Shown: piece after piece, positions 17,920 through 28,598 of the stretch
How the letters are laid out: each line of letters opens with the position of its first letter
How positions within the stretch are numbered: the first letter of the stretch is position 1
Virus record (IMG/VR): IMGVR_UViG_3300004151_000006
Coordinates: 188,001 to 252,000 of that record
Length of the DNA stretch: 64,000 nucleotides
DNA from: a virus
Reading direction: 5' to 3' (one strand)
Made by a program: the position numbers and the translations under genes
Notes under the pieces: generated by a model
Database searches by the model: none
What the model was told of the DNA's origin: nothing
What the model saw: the letters and a program-made list of their open reading frames with translations, nothing else

Positions 17920-20900
17920 TTAGATATCCACCGCAACATTGATAGCATCGAAAGTAAATGTCACTGCATCTGAAGTGAGTACTGCATTACTTGCTGGATA
18001 TGTGATGGAGGGTGTGGCAATGATATAATGTGGTTTAATAGTAATATTGTATTGATTAACACTGACACCTCCAACTATAGACCAATCATTGATAGCCCAA
18101 TTATTGCTAGTATCAAAACAATGTTCATATGTAGCAATACCTAAAGTCACTACTGTATCTACAGCCACTTTTGGAAAATATATAGTGATATTCTCATTGG
18201 GTAATATTTCATAATTTTTTGATATACTTAAACCTGTCAATCCAGCACCATCAATAAACCATATGTAATAACCTCTAATTTGATCAGTATCAACACCATC
18301 AGCACCACCAGTCATCGAAACAGTCATTGAATTATTACCAGTTATAGTTGTTATTATACCAGTTACTGTGGGTGCGATTGGATAAGTGTTGATTTTACGA
18401 ACAAATGTTTTTGTAGTAGTTTCTAAACCGTCTGTTGCAGTAACAGTAAATGTAATAGTATCACCACGTACAGCACTGTTCGGTATAGTTATATTGAAAG
18501 TTTCATCATTTATTAAATTAAGCGATTTTGAAAAACCTATATTCGGATAAGTTGTAGAGATATTGTAAGTTATAGTCTGATTGGTACTATTAATATCAGT
18601 TATTCCACTGATTTTACATCCAGAATATATACCACCCCACCCACTATTTCCACTACCTAAAGGTACTAAATAATTTGGTAAATTGAAGATAGCTGAACTT
18701 AAATCTGGTAAACTATTTACAAGTGATGTGACTATTTTAGTAGCAACTTCACAATAATCAGATACTACAATAGTGAAACTGACTGTAGTATTTCTGGTAA
18801 TGTTATTACCAACAGTCATAGTGAATGACTGTCCACCAGGTATTGCAGTAGTATTAAAATCATGAGAAAAAGTAATATTTGCATCATTAGCATATAACCC
18901 ATATTCTACAACAGATTGACCAGCATCAGATGAACTACCACCTGTGATATTTAAAGTGTATATGCCGCCGGGTTTAATAATTGGAGGTAAATTATTAATG
19001 ACTGCACCACTTGCATTTGGTACCGTATTTATAATAGAAGTAAATGTGGTGTTGACAGTTTCTAATCCATCAGAAATGGTTACTGTGAATGTAATTGTAC
19101 TACCACGGGTAGCATCACTAGCAACAGATAAAGAAATATTTTCACCACTAGTGATATCAGTAGATTTGGATAATATCACTTTGGTAGTACTTGGTACAAT
19201 AGACATTTTCAATGTTTGATTATCAATATCTGTAGCAGTGGCTGAAATTGAATAGGTTGCACCAGGTACCAAATATGGAACAACATTGTGTGTAATAGCT
19301 GTTGAAGGTAAGGTATTAATTTTAGTAGTGAATACTTTATTGATGGTAGTTAGTCCATCACTAACAGCAACTGTCACTGTTATTATTTCTCCACGTGTGG
19401 CAGATTCACCTATAATGAGATTTATGCTTTCACCTGAAGCTATTCCGATATTTTTAGAGAATGTGGCATATAATTTATTTGAAGAGATTGAATATGTGAG
19501 TACTTGCCCATCGGGATCAGTAGCACCAGATATAGAAAAAGGTACAGTGCTGTTGGGTTTCACAATACTTGGAATTGTAGTAATAAGATTAGTTATTACA
19601 GGAGTATTATTGATCTTAATAGTTTTAGTAATACTCGATGTTTCAATTCCATCATTTCCAATAATCGTAAAAATAAGTGTTGTGTTTTCAGCGATATCAC
19701 CAATAATTACATCAAATGATTCGTTATGCATTAAACCTGTATTCTTTGAAAATGATACACCAACAGTATTGCAACTGATTGAATAAGTCAATCCACCAAT
19801 AACAGTCACATCAGTCATTCCTGAAAGGGTAGAAGTATAAGAAGTATTTGGTTTTACTATATTGGGTGTATTGAGTATTACATTTGACATATTGGGCAAT
19901 ACGTTAATAAGTACACCCATTGGTGAAGGTGTTGATTCTAAACCATCACTAGCAAAGATAGTAATATTAGGTGAACTACCACGAGTGATATCATTAGTTA
20001 CAGTCATGGTGATTTCTTCATCTGGTGCAATATCTGTAGTTTTGGAAAAACTTACTTTGGGGTCATTGCATACAATAGAATACAAGATAGCTGTCCCATT
20101 TGGGTCATTGAATCCAGAAAAAGAAAGTGGAGTAACTGTACCGGGGGCTACAATAGAAGGAATACCTGCCACCAAATCACCAATAGGTAGAGTATTTATT
20201 GCAGCGGTAAACGTATCTGTATTATATTCAAGCCCATCAAAGATCGTCACCGTAAAGATGATGGTCTTTCCACGAGTGATACCAACCTGTGGTGTAATGG
20301 CGAAAACTTCATTAATTGCAATACCAGCACTTTTAGAGAAATGTACATTTATATCATCACTCGTAATTGAATATGTGAGAGTTTGATTAGACTGTTCATC
20401 AATACTGGATACTGATACATTATAATCTTGTCCAGGTACTAATATTTCAGGTAAATTTTCAATTATAATACCTTCGGGCAATGTATTTACAGTGATAGGA
20501 AAAGTTTTATCTTTTGTAATATATCCATCATGTACAGATACTGTAAATATGACAGTGCTACCACGAATAACATCAGAATCTATTGACACAGTGAGTGCTT
20601 CATTTTCAAGAATATTGTTATCTTTAGAAAAAGTGAATTTCGGATCAGAAGATACAATACTGTATGTGAGTACTTGCCCATCGGGATCAGTAGCACCAGA
20701 TATACTGAATGGTACAGTACTATTGGGTTTCACAATAGTGGGTAAGTTTAATACCATATCGGTGATTATCGGTAATTGGTTGACTTTAAAAGTCTTTGTA
20801 ATCGATATACTTTCCACACCATCAGAAATATCAACAGTAAAAGTAACTATAGTTCCCAGTGGAATAGTTTCAGTGATGGTCATCATAAATGTTTCATTGG

Positions 20901-23900
20901 GTACCAATTTTTCAGATTTAGAAAATGACACATTTAAATTATCAGCACTAATGTCATATGTGAGGTTTTGATTATCCACATCTACACTAGTAATATTCAT
21001 ATCCACAGTTTGTCCAGGGATTACATATTGTGGAAAGTTATTAATAGTAACAATGTTGGAAGGTAAATGATTAATAATAGATGATATAGTTTTTGATGAA
21101 GTTTCTAATCCATCACTACCTGTGATAGTAAAAGTGATAGTACTACCACGAACAATATTACCAACATGGATATCAAAGTTTTCACCGTTAATGAGATCTG
21201 TAGATTTGGAAAAACTAATATCAGAATTATCACAAGTGATGATATATTTAAGATTTGTTTGACCGGGAGTTATATCTGTGATACCCGAAATGTGTACATT
21301 ATTGAGAGTGATATTTGGTGCAAAATATTCAGGAATGACTGCCGTAACATTCGTCATATCTGGTAAAGTATTAATATATGTGGTGAATGTATCCTTAAAT
21401 GCAGATTCTAATCCATCTGATGCAATGACTGTGAAATAAATATTTTCACCACGGATGATTCCGCTACCAATTGACATAGTAAATGTTTCACCTTCAATTA
21501 ATCCAGTTGATTTAGAAAAACTGATATTTGGATTCACTGTTTGAATGGTGTATGTGAGAGTAGAACTATTAATATCAGTAGCACCAGTAATGTTAAGTGT
21601 ATAATCTTCATTGGGGATACAGATAGTTGGGAGATTATTAATATTGAGTGCAGAGAGATCGGGAAGATTGTTGATTAAAGTACCACGAATGTGTTGATTG
21701 GTTTCTAATCCATCACTACCTGTGATAGTAAAAGTGGGATTTGTATTGCGTGCAGTATTACTAATAATAGTATCGAATGGTTCATTAGACGTGAGATCCG
21801 TAGACTTAGAAAATGTAATGGTAGGATCATTGCAAACAATAGAATATGTGAGTGGTTGTGCATGTGTATCAGTAATACCATTTAATTTAGTAGAATATGT
21901 AGCATTGGGTTTTATAATATTTGGTAATGAATAAGATATAGCAGTCATATTAGGAATAGTATTTACTTCATATACCAGTGTTTTATTAACAGATTCCAAT
22001 CCATCCATGACGGTCACAGTAAATGTAACAGCACTACCACGAGTAGTGTTGGTAAAGTTAACAATAATAGATTCACCGGGATCAATATCATTTACTTTAG
22101 AAAAATTGACACTCAGATCACTACTAACAATAGCATATTTAAGAGTTTGGGAATTGATATCACTACCACCATTTAAACTAATTTCATAATCAAAATTGGG
22201 CTTTACAATAAATGGGAGATTGTTTATAATTACATCAGTAGCTATCGGAAGTGTATTGGCTTCAGTGGTAATAGTCATATTGGTGGTCTCTAATCCATCA
22301 GAAATAGTCACAGTTAATGTGATGGGAGTACCACGATCAATGTTGTTAGCTACTAACATGGTAAATGTTTCACCACTGGTAATATCAGTAGATTTACTAA
22401 AAGTGATACCAGTATTATTACTAGAAATACTGTAATGTAAATCTTGTACAATGTCCATATCGGTAGAAATAATAGTAATGGGATAATTTTGTCCAGGGAT
22501 TAACAAATCAGGTACATTATGTGATATCCCAATTGAAGGCAGTGTATTAATAACAGAATAATATTCTTTAGTATTGGTTTCTAAACCATCAAATGTGGTG
22601 ACAGTGAAAGTAATGGTGCTACCACGAACTATATCAGCAGCAAAGCTAACATCAATATTTTCACCATTAGCAATGTTAATATCTTTAGAGAAAGTCACTT
22701 TAGGATCATTGGCTGCAATAGAATATACTATTCCTGGGATAGTCAATGTGGTATCAATAGCACCAATAACAGTAACAGTATGTGTACTATTGGGTTTTAC
22801 AATGGAGGGTACATCAAAATGAAGACCTGTAAGTATTGGAAGAGTGTTGACAATTGACTGTTTTATTGTGGGTGCACTATATTCCAAACCATCCGATCCA
22901 ATGATGGTGAAATTTACGGTATTTCCACGGGTCACATTACCAGTAGTGATAGTGAATATTTCACCTTCTGTAATACCTGTAGATTTGGAGATAGTGATAC
23001 TACCATCATTAACTGTGATTCCATATGTAAGAGTCTGCCCACCAGAGGTATCAGTGATACCAGTAAGAGTTACATCATTATACATCGTATTTGGTTTAAT
23101 GATATTAGGGAGATTAAAATTAATATCTGACATGTTGGGTAAAGTATTAACATATACATCAAACATCTTTTCTACAGTTTCAAGACCATGAGCTTTTACA
23201 GTAAATGTGACTGTAGATCCACGAGAGATATTTGTATTTGTGGTGATCTGAAATGATTCACCATCACTAAGACCTGAGGCTTTAGTAAAAGTTATCATGC
23301 CTTCAGGAGCATTGCTGGAGATATCATACACCAAAGGTACACCACTGTCATTTTCTGTACCATTAATATTAACCATATAGGGAGTATTTGGTTTTACAAT
23401 AGTAGGCAATGTATTGATTTGTGTATTGGTCATATCAGGTAATACATATGCGTGACTCGTAACATTAATATCGATAGATTCCATACCATCAAAGATAGTC
23501 ACTTTAAACAATACAGCATCACCACGAACAATATCATCACTTGTAAAGATGGTCACTGATTCATTGGGAGAAATACCTGTAGTTTTAGATAATGTTACTT
23601 TGGGATGTAAAGATATTACAGTATATGTAAGTGCTTGTCCATCGGGTTCAGTAGAAGTAAATACACATGTGGTATTTTCACCAGGAATGAGGAATGTAGG
23701 AATTGTATGTATTAAATCATTGATAGGGAGTTGATTTACTTTAGTGGTGATAGTTTTTTGGATGGTTTCTACACCATCAGAAATGTCTACTAAAATATCA
23801 ATAGATTTACCACGCAGAACATCATTAGTGACATTCATCTGTACTGGATCATCAGGATGAATATTGGTTGAAGGATTAAAAGCAACATGTGTATCATTAG

Positions 23901-25695
23901 CTAACAGCGTATATGTGATTTCTTGTTCATCAAATTCATTAGAATCAAAAGTAAGATCATACGTAGAGTTGGGTTTGATATAATCTGGTATGTTGTGAGC
24001 TAATACGTTAGATGGCAACATGTTAATTCTAGTAGTAAAGATCTTTGGTACCACTTCAAGACCATCAGTAATTAAACAAGTAAAAGATACGATATTTCCA
24101 CGGAGAACATTATTATTTACAGTGATAGTAATTTCTTCATCAACATTAAGATCGAAAGATTTATTTAAAACGATGTTGGTGGGATCATCAGTAATAATAG
24201 CATAACTAATCAATTGACCATCAACATCATTGACTCCAGAGATTTTGAAATTATAACTACCATTAGGTTTAATGTATTCTGGAAGAGTAGAGTTAATATT
24301 TGTGATATCAGGGAGTGTGTTAATTCTAGTAGTAAATATTTTATTGACAGTAGCACCAACACTATCAGTGACTGTCACTGTGATACTGACTAAAGTACCC
24401 CGATTAATATCCTGTGGCACAAACATCGTGACGGTTTCATTATTATCAATATTGATATTTTTAGTAAATGTAATAGTGGGCTGGTTGGTAGTAATGGCAT
24501 ATTTAAGAGACAATCCTTCTGGATCAACAGCACCAGAGATTGTAAAATCGATATTACTGTCTGGTTTTATGATAGTTGGAATAGATGTTGTGAGAGAAGT
24601 GATATTGGGAAGTTGATTGATCTTAGCTGTATTGAATGTACGAGTACTACTACCCATATAGCTATCAATAGCTATTACATCGAACACGATAGTGCTACCT
24701 GCGGTGGCACTATCAGCTACAATGATAGAGACTATTTCAAGTGGATTGATATTTTCTATTTTAGAGAATGTAATATGTGGATCTGTGGAGACAATATTAT
24801 ATTTGATATTGTGACCATCGGGATCGGTGGCACCAGATAATTGAAAATTGGTGCTAGTGTTTTTAGCTACCAAGTTAGGAAGAGTACATGTTAAAGTAGA
24901 TATATCGGGCAGTTGGTTGATCTTCAAACTAAAAGATTTAGTAGCCATACCATCTTTAGTATCATGTGCAGTCACTAAAAAGGACACAGTACTTCCACGT
25001 TCAGCATCATCGGCAAGAGTAAATGAAATATAATCATTTTCTATGATACCAGAAGTTTGATTAAACACTAAACTTGTATCTGAAATGGAATATAAAAGAC
25101 TATCTCCATAAGGAATATCAATATCAGTAGCTCCAGAAAAAGATATTGAGATGGTGTCTCCAGGATTAGCATAAAGTGGAAGACCATTGCATATTAAATT
25201 AGTGAGATCTGGTGCAACATTGTTGGTGATAGTATATTCTACCATGGTGGGAGGTGAAATATTGTTGACTTCATCATAAGCATAAAACGTGATCACCTGT
25301 TTTTCAAATCGGTCACCCACTAAAGCTATTGTAACTGTAGCACTATTGTTAATAACCTGGGGCTCTTCTATGGTAATGACAGTATCATCAGATTTAATGA
25401 TCTTAAATTTAGTAATACGGGTACCCACCAGCAAAGGTGTGGCTGTCAAAGTGATCATATATTCTTCTTCAGATTCTACTGTAAGAGGACCACTGATGAT
25501 GGGTTTTTCAATAGCTATAGGGATCTTAGCTACTTCAGCACGGATATCAGGGTGTGCTTCTTCACTAATATTGTGTGTAGCAACATAAGCAATATTGGAA
25601 CGCAAAAGGTTACTGGTATTTTCAATTTCAGCACTCGTAACAACTACTTGGTCAATTGCATCCTGCAATGTCTTGAGATCATCAGCTGAAGGCAT
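17920..25695 (-). CDS. Giant repetitive fibre/adhesin, about 23 Ig/cadherin-like modules
   Basis: 2591 residues. AAAGGAGTATCACAT fixes the ATG at 25695 (MPSADDLKTLQ), not an upstream one at 25746. Residues 1-60 are helical and may be the virion attachment or trimer segment. After two leading beta domains come about 23 tandem modules of 95-100 residues. Each carries the pattern PxxIxPNxxYxxxIxGxTDxxxxxLxYSI, FSKSTxIxxGExFxM, RGSTxTFTVTxSDGLE and a closing INTLP. The GATDPDGQxLTYSI signature is that of Ig-like or cadherin-like adhesin repeats, and Asp-rich loops suggest calcium binding. The last 200 residues diverge and may be the tip. No signal peptide is present, as expected for a phage tail fibre. 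Function, host-surface reach and attachment, is inferred. Confidence 0.82.
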   Translation of the reverse strand: MPSADDLKTLQDAIDQVVVTSAEIENTSNLLRSNIAYVATHNISEEAHPDIRAEVAKIPIAIEKPIISGPLTVESEEEYMITLTATPLLVGTRITKFKIIKSDDTVITIEEPQVINNSATVTIALVGDRFEKQVITFYAYDEVNNISPPTMVEYTITNNVAPDLTNLICNGLPLYANPGDTISISFSGATDIDIPYGDSLLYSISDTSLVFNQTSGIIENDYISFTLADDAERGSTVSFLVTAHDTKDGMATKSFSLKINQLPDISTLTCTLPNLVAKNTSTNFQLSGATDPDGHNIKYNIVSTDPHITFSKIENINPLEIVSIIVADSATAGSTIVFDVIAIDSYMGSSTRTFNTAKINQLPNITSLTTSIPTIIKPDSNIDFTISGAVDPEGLSLKYAITTNQPTITFTKNINIDNNETVTMFVPQDINRGTLVSITVTVTDSVGATVNKIFTTRINTLPDITNINSTLPEYIKPNGSYNFKISGVNDVDGQLISYAIITDDPTNIVLNKSFDLNVDEEITITVNNNVLRGNIVSFTCLITDGLEVVPKIFTTRINMLPSNVLAHNIPDYIKPNSTYDLTFDSNEFDEQEITYTLLANDTHVAFNPSTNIHPDDPVQMNVTNDVLRGKSIDILVDISDGVETIQKTITTKVNQLPINDLIHTIPTFLIPGENTTCVFTSTEPDGQALTYTVISLHPKVTLSKTTGISPNESVTIFTSDDIVRGDAVLFKVTIFDGMESIDINVTSHAYVLPDMTNTQINTLPTIVKPNTPYMVNINGTENDSGVPLVYDISSNAPEGMITFTKASGLSDGESFQITTNTNISRGSTVTFTVKAHGLETVEKMFDVYVNTLPNMSDINFNLPNIIKPNTMYNDVTLTGITDTSGGQTLTYGITVNDGSITISKSTGITEGEIFTITTGNVTRGNTVNFTIIGSDGLEYSAPTIKQSIVNTLPILTGLHFDVPSIVKPNSTHTVTVIGAIDTTLTIPGIVYSIAANDPKVTFSKDINIANGENIDVSFAADIVRGSTITFTVTTFDGLETNTKEYYSVINTLPSIGISHNVPDLLIPGQNYPITIISTDMDIVQDLHYSISSNNTGITFSKSTDITSGETFTMLVANNIDRGTPITLTVTISDGLETTNMTITTEANTLPIATDVIINNLPFIVKPNFDYEISLNGGSDINSQTLKYAIVSSDLSVNFSKVNDIDPGESIIVNFTNTTRGSAVTFTVTVMDGLESVNKTLVYEVNTIPNMTAISYSLPNIIKPNATYSTKLNGITDTHAQPLTYSIVCNDPTITFSKSTDLTSNEPFDTIISNTARNTNPTFTITGSDGLETNQHIRGTLINNLPDLSALNINNLPTICIPNEDYTLNITGATDINSSTLTYTIQTVNPNISFSKSTGLIEGETFTMSIGSGIIRGENIYFTVIASDGLESAFKDTFTTYINTLPDMTNVTAVIPEYFAPNITLNNVHISGITDITPGQTNLKYIITCDNSDISFSKSTDLINGENFDIHVGNIVRGSTITFTITGSDGLETSSKTISSIINHLPSNIVTINNFPQYVIPGQTVDMNITSVDVDNQNLTYDISADNLNVSFSKSEKLVPNETFMMTITETIPLGTIVTFTVDISDGVESISITKTFKVNQLPIITDMVLNLPTIVKPNSTVPFSISGATDPDGQVLTYSIVSSDPKFTFSKDNNILENEALTVSIDSDVIRGSTVIFTVSVHDGYITKDKTFPITVNTLPEGIIIENLPEILVPGQDYNVSVSSIDEQSNQTLTYSITSDDINVHFSKSAGIAINEVFAITPQVGITRGKTIIFTVTIFDGLEYNTDTFTAAINTLPIGDLVAGIPSIVAPGTVTPLSFSGFNDPNGTAILYSIVCNDPKVSFSKTTDIAPDEEITMTVTNDITRGSSPNITIFASDGLESTPSPMGVLINVLPNMSNVILNTPNIVKPNTSYTSTLSGMTDVTVIGGLTYSISCNTVGVSFSKNTGLMHNESFDVIIGDIAENTTLIFTIIGNDGIETSSITKTIKINNTPVITNLITTIPSIVKPNSTVPFSISGATDPDGQVLTYSISSNKLYATFSKNIGIASGESINLIIGESATRGEIITVTVAVSDGLTTINKVFTTKINTLPSTAITHNVVPYLVPGATYSISATATDIDNQTLKMSIVPSTTKVILSKSTDITSGENISLSVASDATRGSTITFTVTISDGLETVNTTFTSIINTVPNASGAVINNLPPIIKPGGIYTLNITGGSSSDAGQSVVEYGLYANDANITFSHDFNTTAIPGGQSFTMTVGNNITRNTTVSFTIVVSDYCEVATKIVTSLVNSLPDLSSAIFNLPNYLVPLGSGNSGWGGIYSGCKISGITDINSTNQTITYNISTTYPNIGFSKSLNLINDETFNITIPNSAVRGDTITFTVTATDGLETTTKTFVRKINTYPIAPTVTGIITTITGNNSMTVSMTGGADGVDTDQIRGYYIWFIDGAGLTGLSISKNYEILPNENITIYFPKVAVDTVVTLGIATYEHCFDTSNNWAINDWSIVGGVSVNQYNITIKPHYIIATPSITYPASNAVLTSDAVTFTFDAINVAVDI
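18400..25250 (-). repeat. Tandem coding repeats of the giant fibre
   Basis: About 23 repeats of roughly 290 bases, diverged in most places but locally near-identical. A 42-base stretch at 19493-19534 recurs exactly at 20663-20704, four repeat units away, and a 36-base stretch around 21101-21136 recurs around 21701-21736. These patches point to exchange between repeats. Confidence 0.8.
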
Positions 25696-25848
25696 ATGTG
25701 ATACTCCTTTAAGAGTAGATTTTATCATGTATGTAGTACGATACACGCAGACTATAAGATGGAATTTAGATATATCACTACAGTTGTTATTATTGTCATT
25801 TCCATCCTATAGTCTTTAGATACCATCACCTCTAGGAGGATCACATAT

Positions 25849-27351
25849 ATGGCTACGCCCTCTGGTACTCAATTTCAAGTAGCTACAGATAGTAGCTTTG
25901 CTAATAAACTCATAGACTACTCTGGTGCATACAAGACGAGTCATGTGACTGCTAGTGGTACGCTCACCAAAGGTGTCCCACTGTATAGCAGAGTGAGACA
26001 TGCTAGTGTAGAGACGAGCTATAGTGACTGGAGCAGTACAAAGCAGTTTAGTATAGCGAATTATGTGAAAAAAGTAGTTTATTTTAATAATGTTGTTGGG
26101 TATCTGTTATATTACCATATTTTTACACAATCATTTGACTCAAATTCTAATCTTTTTTATGTCTTTAGATCTCAAACTGATGATTCTTGGAATATTGTAA
26201 AATTAAATAAAAATTTCAATATTCAAAAAGTATTGACAATAATTAATCCTAATCAAATTTTAGCAAATTTTTGTATAGATGCATCAGATAATGTAATTGG
26301 TGTTTTTCGTAATTATGATTCCAATACAACAGCATATTATCCAACTATAGTCAAATATGATAATAATTTGAATGTACGGTGGTGTAAAAAAATAGTGTTT
26401 TTAAATAGTGAAATATCATCAATGCAATATAATTTTATTTATACCGATGGTGATGAAATAATAATTGGGATACAAAGTAGAAACATTGCTAACACTCTTT
26501 TTTATTCACATTTATTGTGGGTGAATACCAATGGTGAAGTGATCAAGTGTGGAATTCTTGGTGGTGGTTATCACAACGATTTTAAAGTTACTTCAATTAC
26601 AAAAGACAATCTTAATAATTTTTATATTAGTTCAGCATACACAGTGGGTGTTGCACAAAATGGTGGTCAAGTGTCTGGTGGGTGTCTCATGAAAATAACA
26701 GATACAAATTCACTCATGTGGGTGAACTCATCGAATCCAAATATTAGCACAACTAATTTTTCCTTTCATGTAATTTTAGGATCTACAATTATAGTCTGCG
26801 ATTATTCTTATATAACTTGTATAAATAATATCACCAAAGATGTCTTGTGGCAAAAAACCATACCATATGGTAGATTTGGTAATATGTTGGTATATTCTGA
26901 AAACATCTATATTCTATATGTAATTTCGACAAGTGCTGCCGGTGTTATTAAAATGGATATGAATGGAAATGTCCACTGGATACGTAGTTTTAAAGTTAAT
27001 AATACTGGGGTTGTACCAATAAGTCTTGGTATTGATAATAAGACTGGTACTATTTGGATTAATGGCGCATTAAATTATAGTGGTACTTCTGGTTATTTTT
27101 GGGGTATGGATCCTGTCGATGGTGCACCAATTGGTAATTTTGTTACAAACAGTACTTTTGCATTTGATACATTCACATCTATATTAAATGTTAGTGGTGA
27201 AGGATTATATGATTTATCAAGTACTTTGGGATATCTTAATGTTACTAACACATCCACAGTAGTCAATACAATCAATTTCGATTATAATTTGTTAGGAATA
27301 ACAGACACTACTGCTACAACACAGATCACTACAACAGTCTGTGATTATTGA
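25849..27351 (+). CDS. Tail-fibre protein with FN3-like N-terminus and propeller-like body
   Basis: 500 residues, TAGGAGGATCACATAT before the ATG. Residues 1-65 (TQFQVATDSSFANKL...LYSRVRHASVETSYSDWSS) are homologous to the N-terminus of the minus-strand fibre at 16585-17832. The body has recurring short-strand blades with NxxGxxxW or DxNLNVRWCKK and DMNGNVHWIR elements, similar to beta-propeller repeats of PQQ-like type. It is transcribed divergently from the giant fibre, with 153 bases between the two start codons. A role as a fibre or receptor-binding component is inferred from the shared module and the locus. Confidence 0.68.
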   Translation: MATPSGTQFQVATDSSFANKLIDYSGAYKTSHVTASGTLTKGVPLYSRVRHASVETSYSDWSSTKQFSIANYVKKVVYFNNVVGYLLYYHIFTQSFDSNSNLFYVFRSQTDDSWNIVKLNKNFNIQKVLTIINPNQILANFCIDASDNVIGVFRNYDSNTTAYYPTIVKYDNNLNVRWCKKIVFLNSEISSMQYNFIYTDGDEIIIGIQSRNIANTLFYSHLLWVNTNGEVIKCGILGGGYHNDFKVTSITKDNLNNFYISSAYTVGVAQNGGQVSGGCLMKITDTNSLMWVNSSNPNISTTNFSFHVILGSTIIVCDYSYITCINNITKDVLWQKTIPYGRFGNMLVYSENIYILYVISTSAAGVIKMDMNGNVHWIRSFKVNNTGVVPISLGIDNKTGTIWINGALNYSGTSGYFWGMDPVDGAPIGNFVTNSTFAFDTFTSILNVSGEGLYDLSSTLGYLNVTNTSTVVNTINFDYNLLGITDTTATTQITTTVCDY

Positions 27352-27362
27352 GATTGGGTGTC

Positions 27363-27395
27363 ATAGTGGGTGGGGCAAAATGCCCCACCCACTAT
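27363..27395 (+). terminator. Hairpin terminator
   Basis: Perfect 15-base arms (ATAGTGGGTGGGGCA) with an AAA loop follow the fibre gene stop, then ATTTC. Confidence 0.82.
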
Positions 27396-27465
27396 ATTTC
27401 ATCATATTTAAAATCAGATATATGGATTTATTTATGTGGGGATTAACACAATAATTGGAAATCAG

Positions 27466-27867
27466 ATGTCAAGGACTAATTACCCAGAGCGTCTTCGTTT
27501 GGCTATCATCAATAAACAACTCAACATCCCACTATATTCAATCTCTGGTGAACTTTTAGCTAGTAGCTATACCCGTATAGTTATTGGTGAAAGAGGGCCT
27601 TATATTGAATGTTTACCAGATACAATTATTTGGTTTAATTTTTATATACCAACTAGTCGCATATGGAAAGCCGATAGTGATATGGTAGATTATGTAGAGT
27701 ATAGATCAAATCAAGATAATGTAAAACTCTATCTACAAAAACGTGAAGTCAACTATGCAACATATAAGATAAACTATGTCTATCTCTCTCCTTTTGATGT
27801 TTATTTTGATCCAGATGGAACTGGAAATTTGATAGTCATCATTGAAAAACTAAAGAAGAATATGTAA
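27466..27867 (+). CDS. Unknown protein, 133 aa
   Basis: No strong ribosome binding site is seen; the ATG at 27466 (MSRTNYPERLRL) is chosen over a GTG at 27436, with low certainty. Beta-rich, with a central segment that may be a small structural domain and basic residues at both ends. It lies between the fibre locus and nrdG. No family recognised. Confidence 0.6.
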   Translation: MSRTNYPERLRLAIINKQLNIPLYSISGELLASSYTRIVIGERGPYIECLPDTIIWFNFYIPTSRIWKADSDMVDYVEYRSNQDNVKLYLQKREVNYATYKINYVYLSPFDVYFDPDGTGNLIVIIEKLKKNM

Positions 27868-27931
27868 TGTTTTACTCTAAACCTCAAATAGAAAATCACC
27901 TGTATCTTATACTCGGGAGGACCAAATCCAT

Positions 27932-28597
27932 ATGACACCATACCGAGATCCACGTGATATCCAAGAGTCCATCGTAGGACATATTCAAAATAGTTGCAAT
28001 GATTGGCCAGGTAAAATATCTACAGTCATCTTTTTATCTGGGTGTAATATCTTTTGTCCAACTTGTCATAATTGGGAGATAGCACATCCTCAAGGAAAAC
28101 TGGATAAAGTATTGCTAGATAATATCCTTATGTATATTCAAGCTAAAAGAAAATGGTTAGATGGAGTAGTCATTTCTGGTGGTGAACCTCTTATACACAA
28201 TAATCTGTCTGATTTAGTATTCCAACTCAAATCTATCTCTGATCTCCCCATCAAATTAGATACTAATGGATTGGATCCCGATGCATTAGATGAGATATTA
28301 GCTACCCAGTATATAGATACAGTCGCTATGGATATCAAAGCCTATTGGGATAAATATCCAACAGTCACTGGATGTAAACAAAAGGATCCAGAATATTTTC
28401 AACATCACATTGAAAGATCCATCCAAGTCATACAAGCTTATCAAGATGTTCACCTCTATTTTCGGACTACCTTGGTACCAGAGATCAATGATCCAATTTA
28501 TCTTGAACAAGTAAAGAGCATCATCCCGGCTGGGTATGTCCATAGGTATCAGACCTATAGACCCATTGACCACACCACTACCAAAGGATCACAGTAG
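27932..28597 (+). CDS. nrdG: Anaerobic ribonucleotide reductase activating protein (radical SAM)
   Basis: 221 residues, GGGAGGACCAAATCCAT before the ATG. The radical SAM iron-sulfur cysteines are Cys38, Cys42 and Cys45 in CNIFCPTC, followed by the GGEP motif for S-adenosylmethionine binding (ISGGEPLIHNN). Size and architecture match NrdG-type activases, which cleave S-adenosylmethionine and create the glycyl radical on NrdD. The nrdD gene starts one base after this stop codon, so the pair is co-transcribed. The presence of an oxygen-sensitive enzyme suggests the host is infected under anaerobic conditions. Confidence 0.92.
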   Translation: MTPYRDPRDIQESIVGHIQNSCNDWPGKISTVIFLSGCNIFCPTCHNWEIAHPQGKLDKVLLDNILMYIQAKRKWLDGVVISGGEPLIHNNLSDLVFQLKSISDLPIKLDTNGLDPDALDEILATQYIDTVAMDIKAYWDKYPTVTGCKQKDPEYFQHHIERSIQVIQAYQDVHLYFRTTLVPEINDPIYLEQVKSIIPAGYVHRYQTYRPIDHTTTKGSQ

Positions 28598-28598
28598 T

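Noticed and set aside
18944-25588. Many plus-strand open frames opposite the giant fibre
   Set aside because: They repeat with the module period and have no binding sites; they are shadows of the repeat coding sequence.
17920-25695. CRISPR array or non-coding tandem repeat
   Set aside because: The repeats are coding, about 290 bases long, diverged at DNA level and conserved as protein modules.
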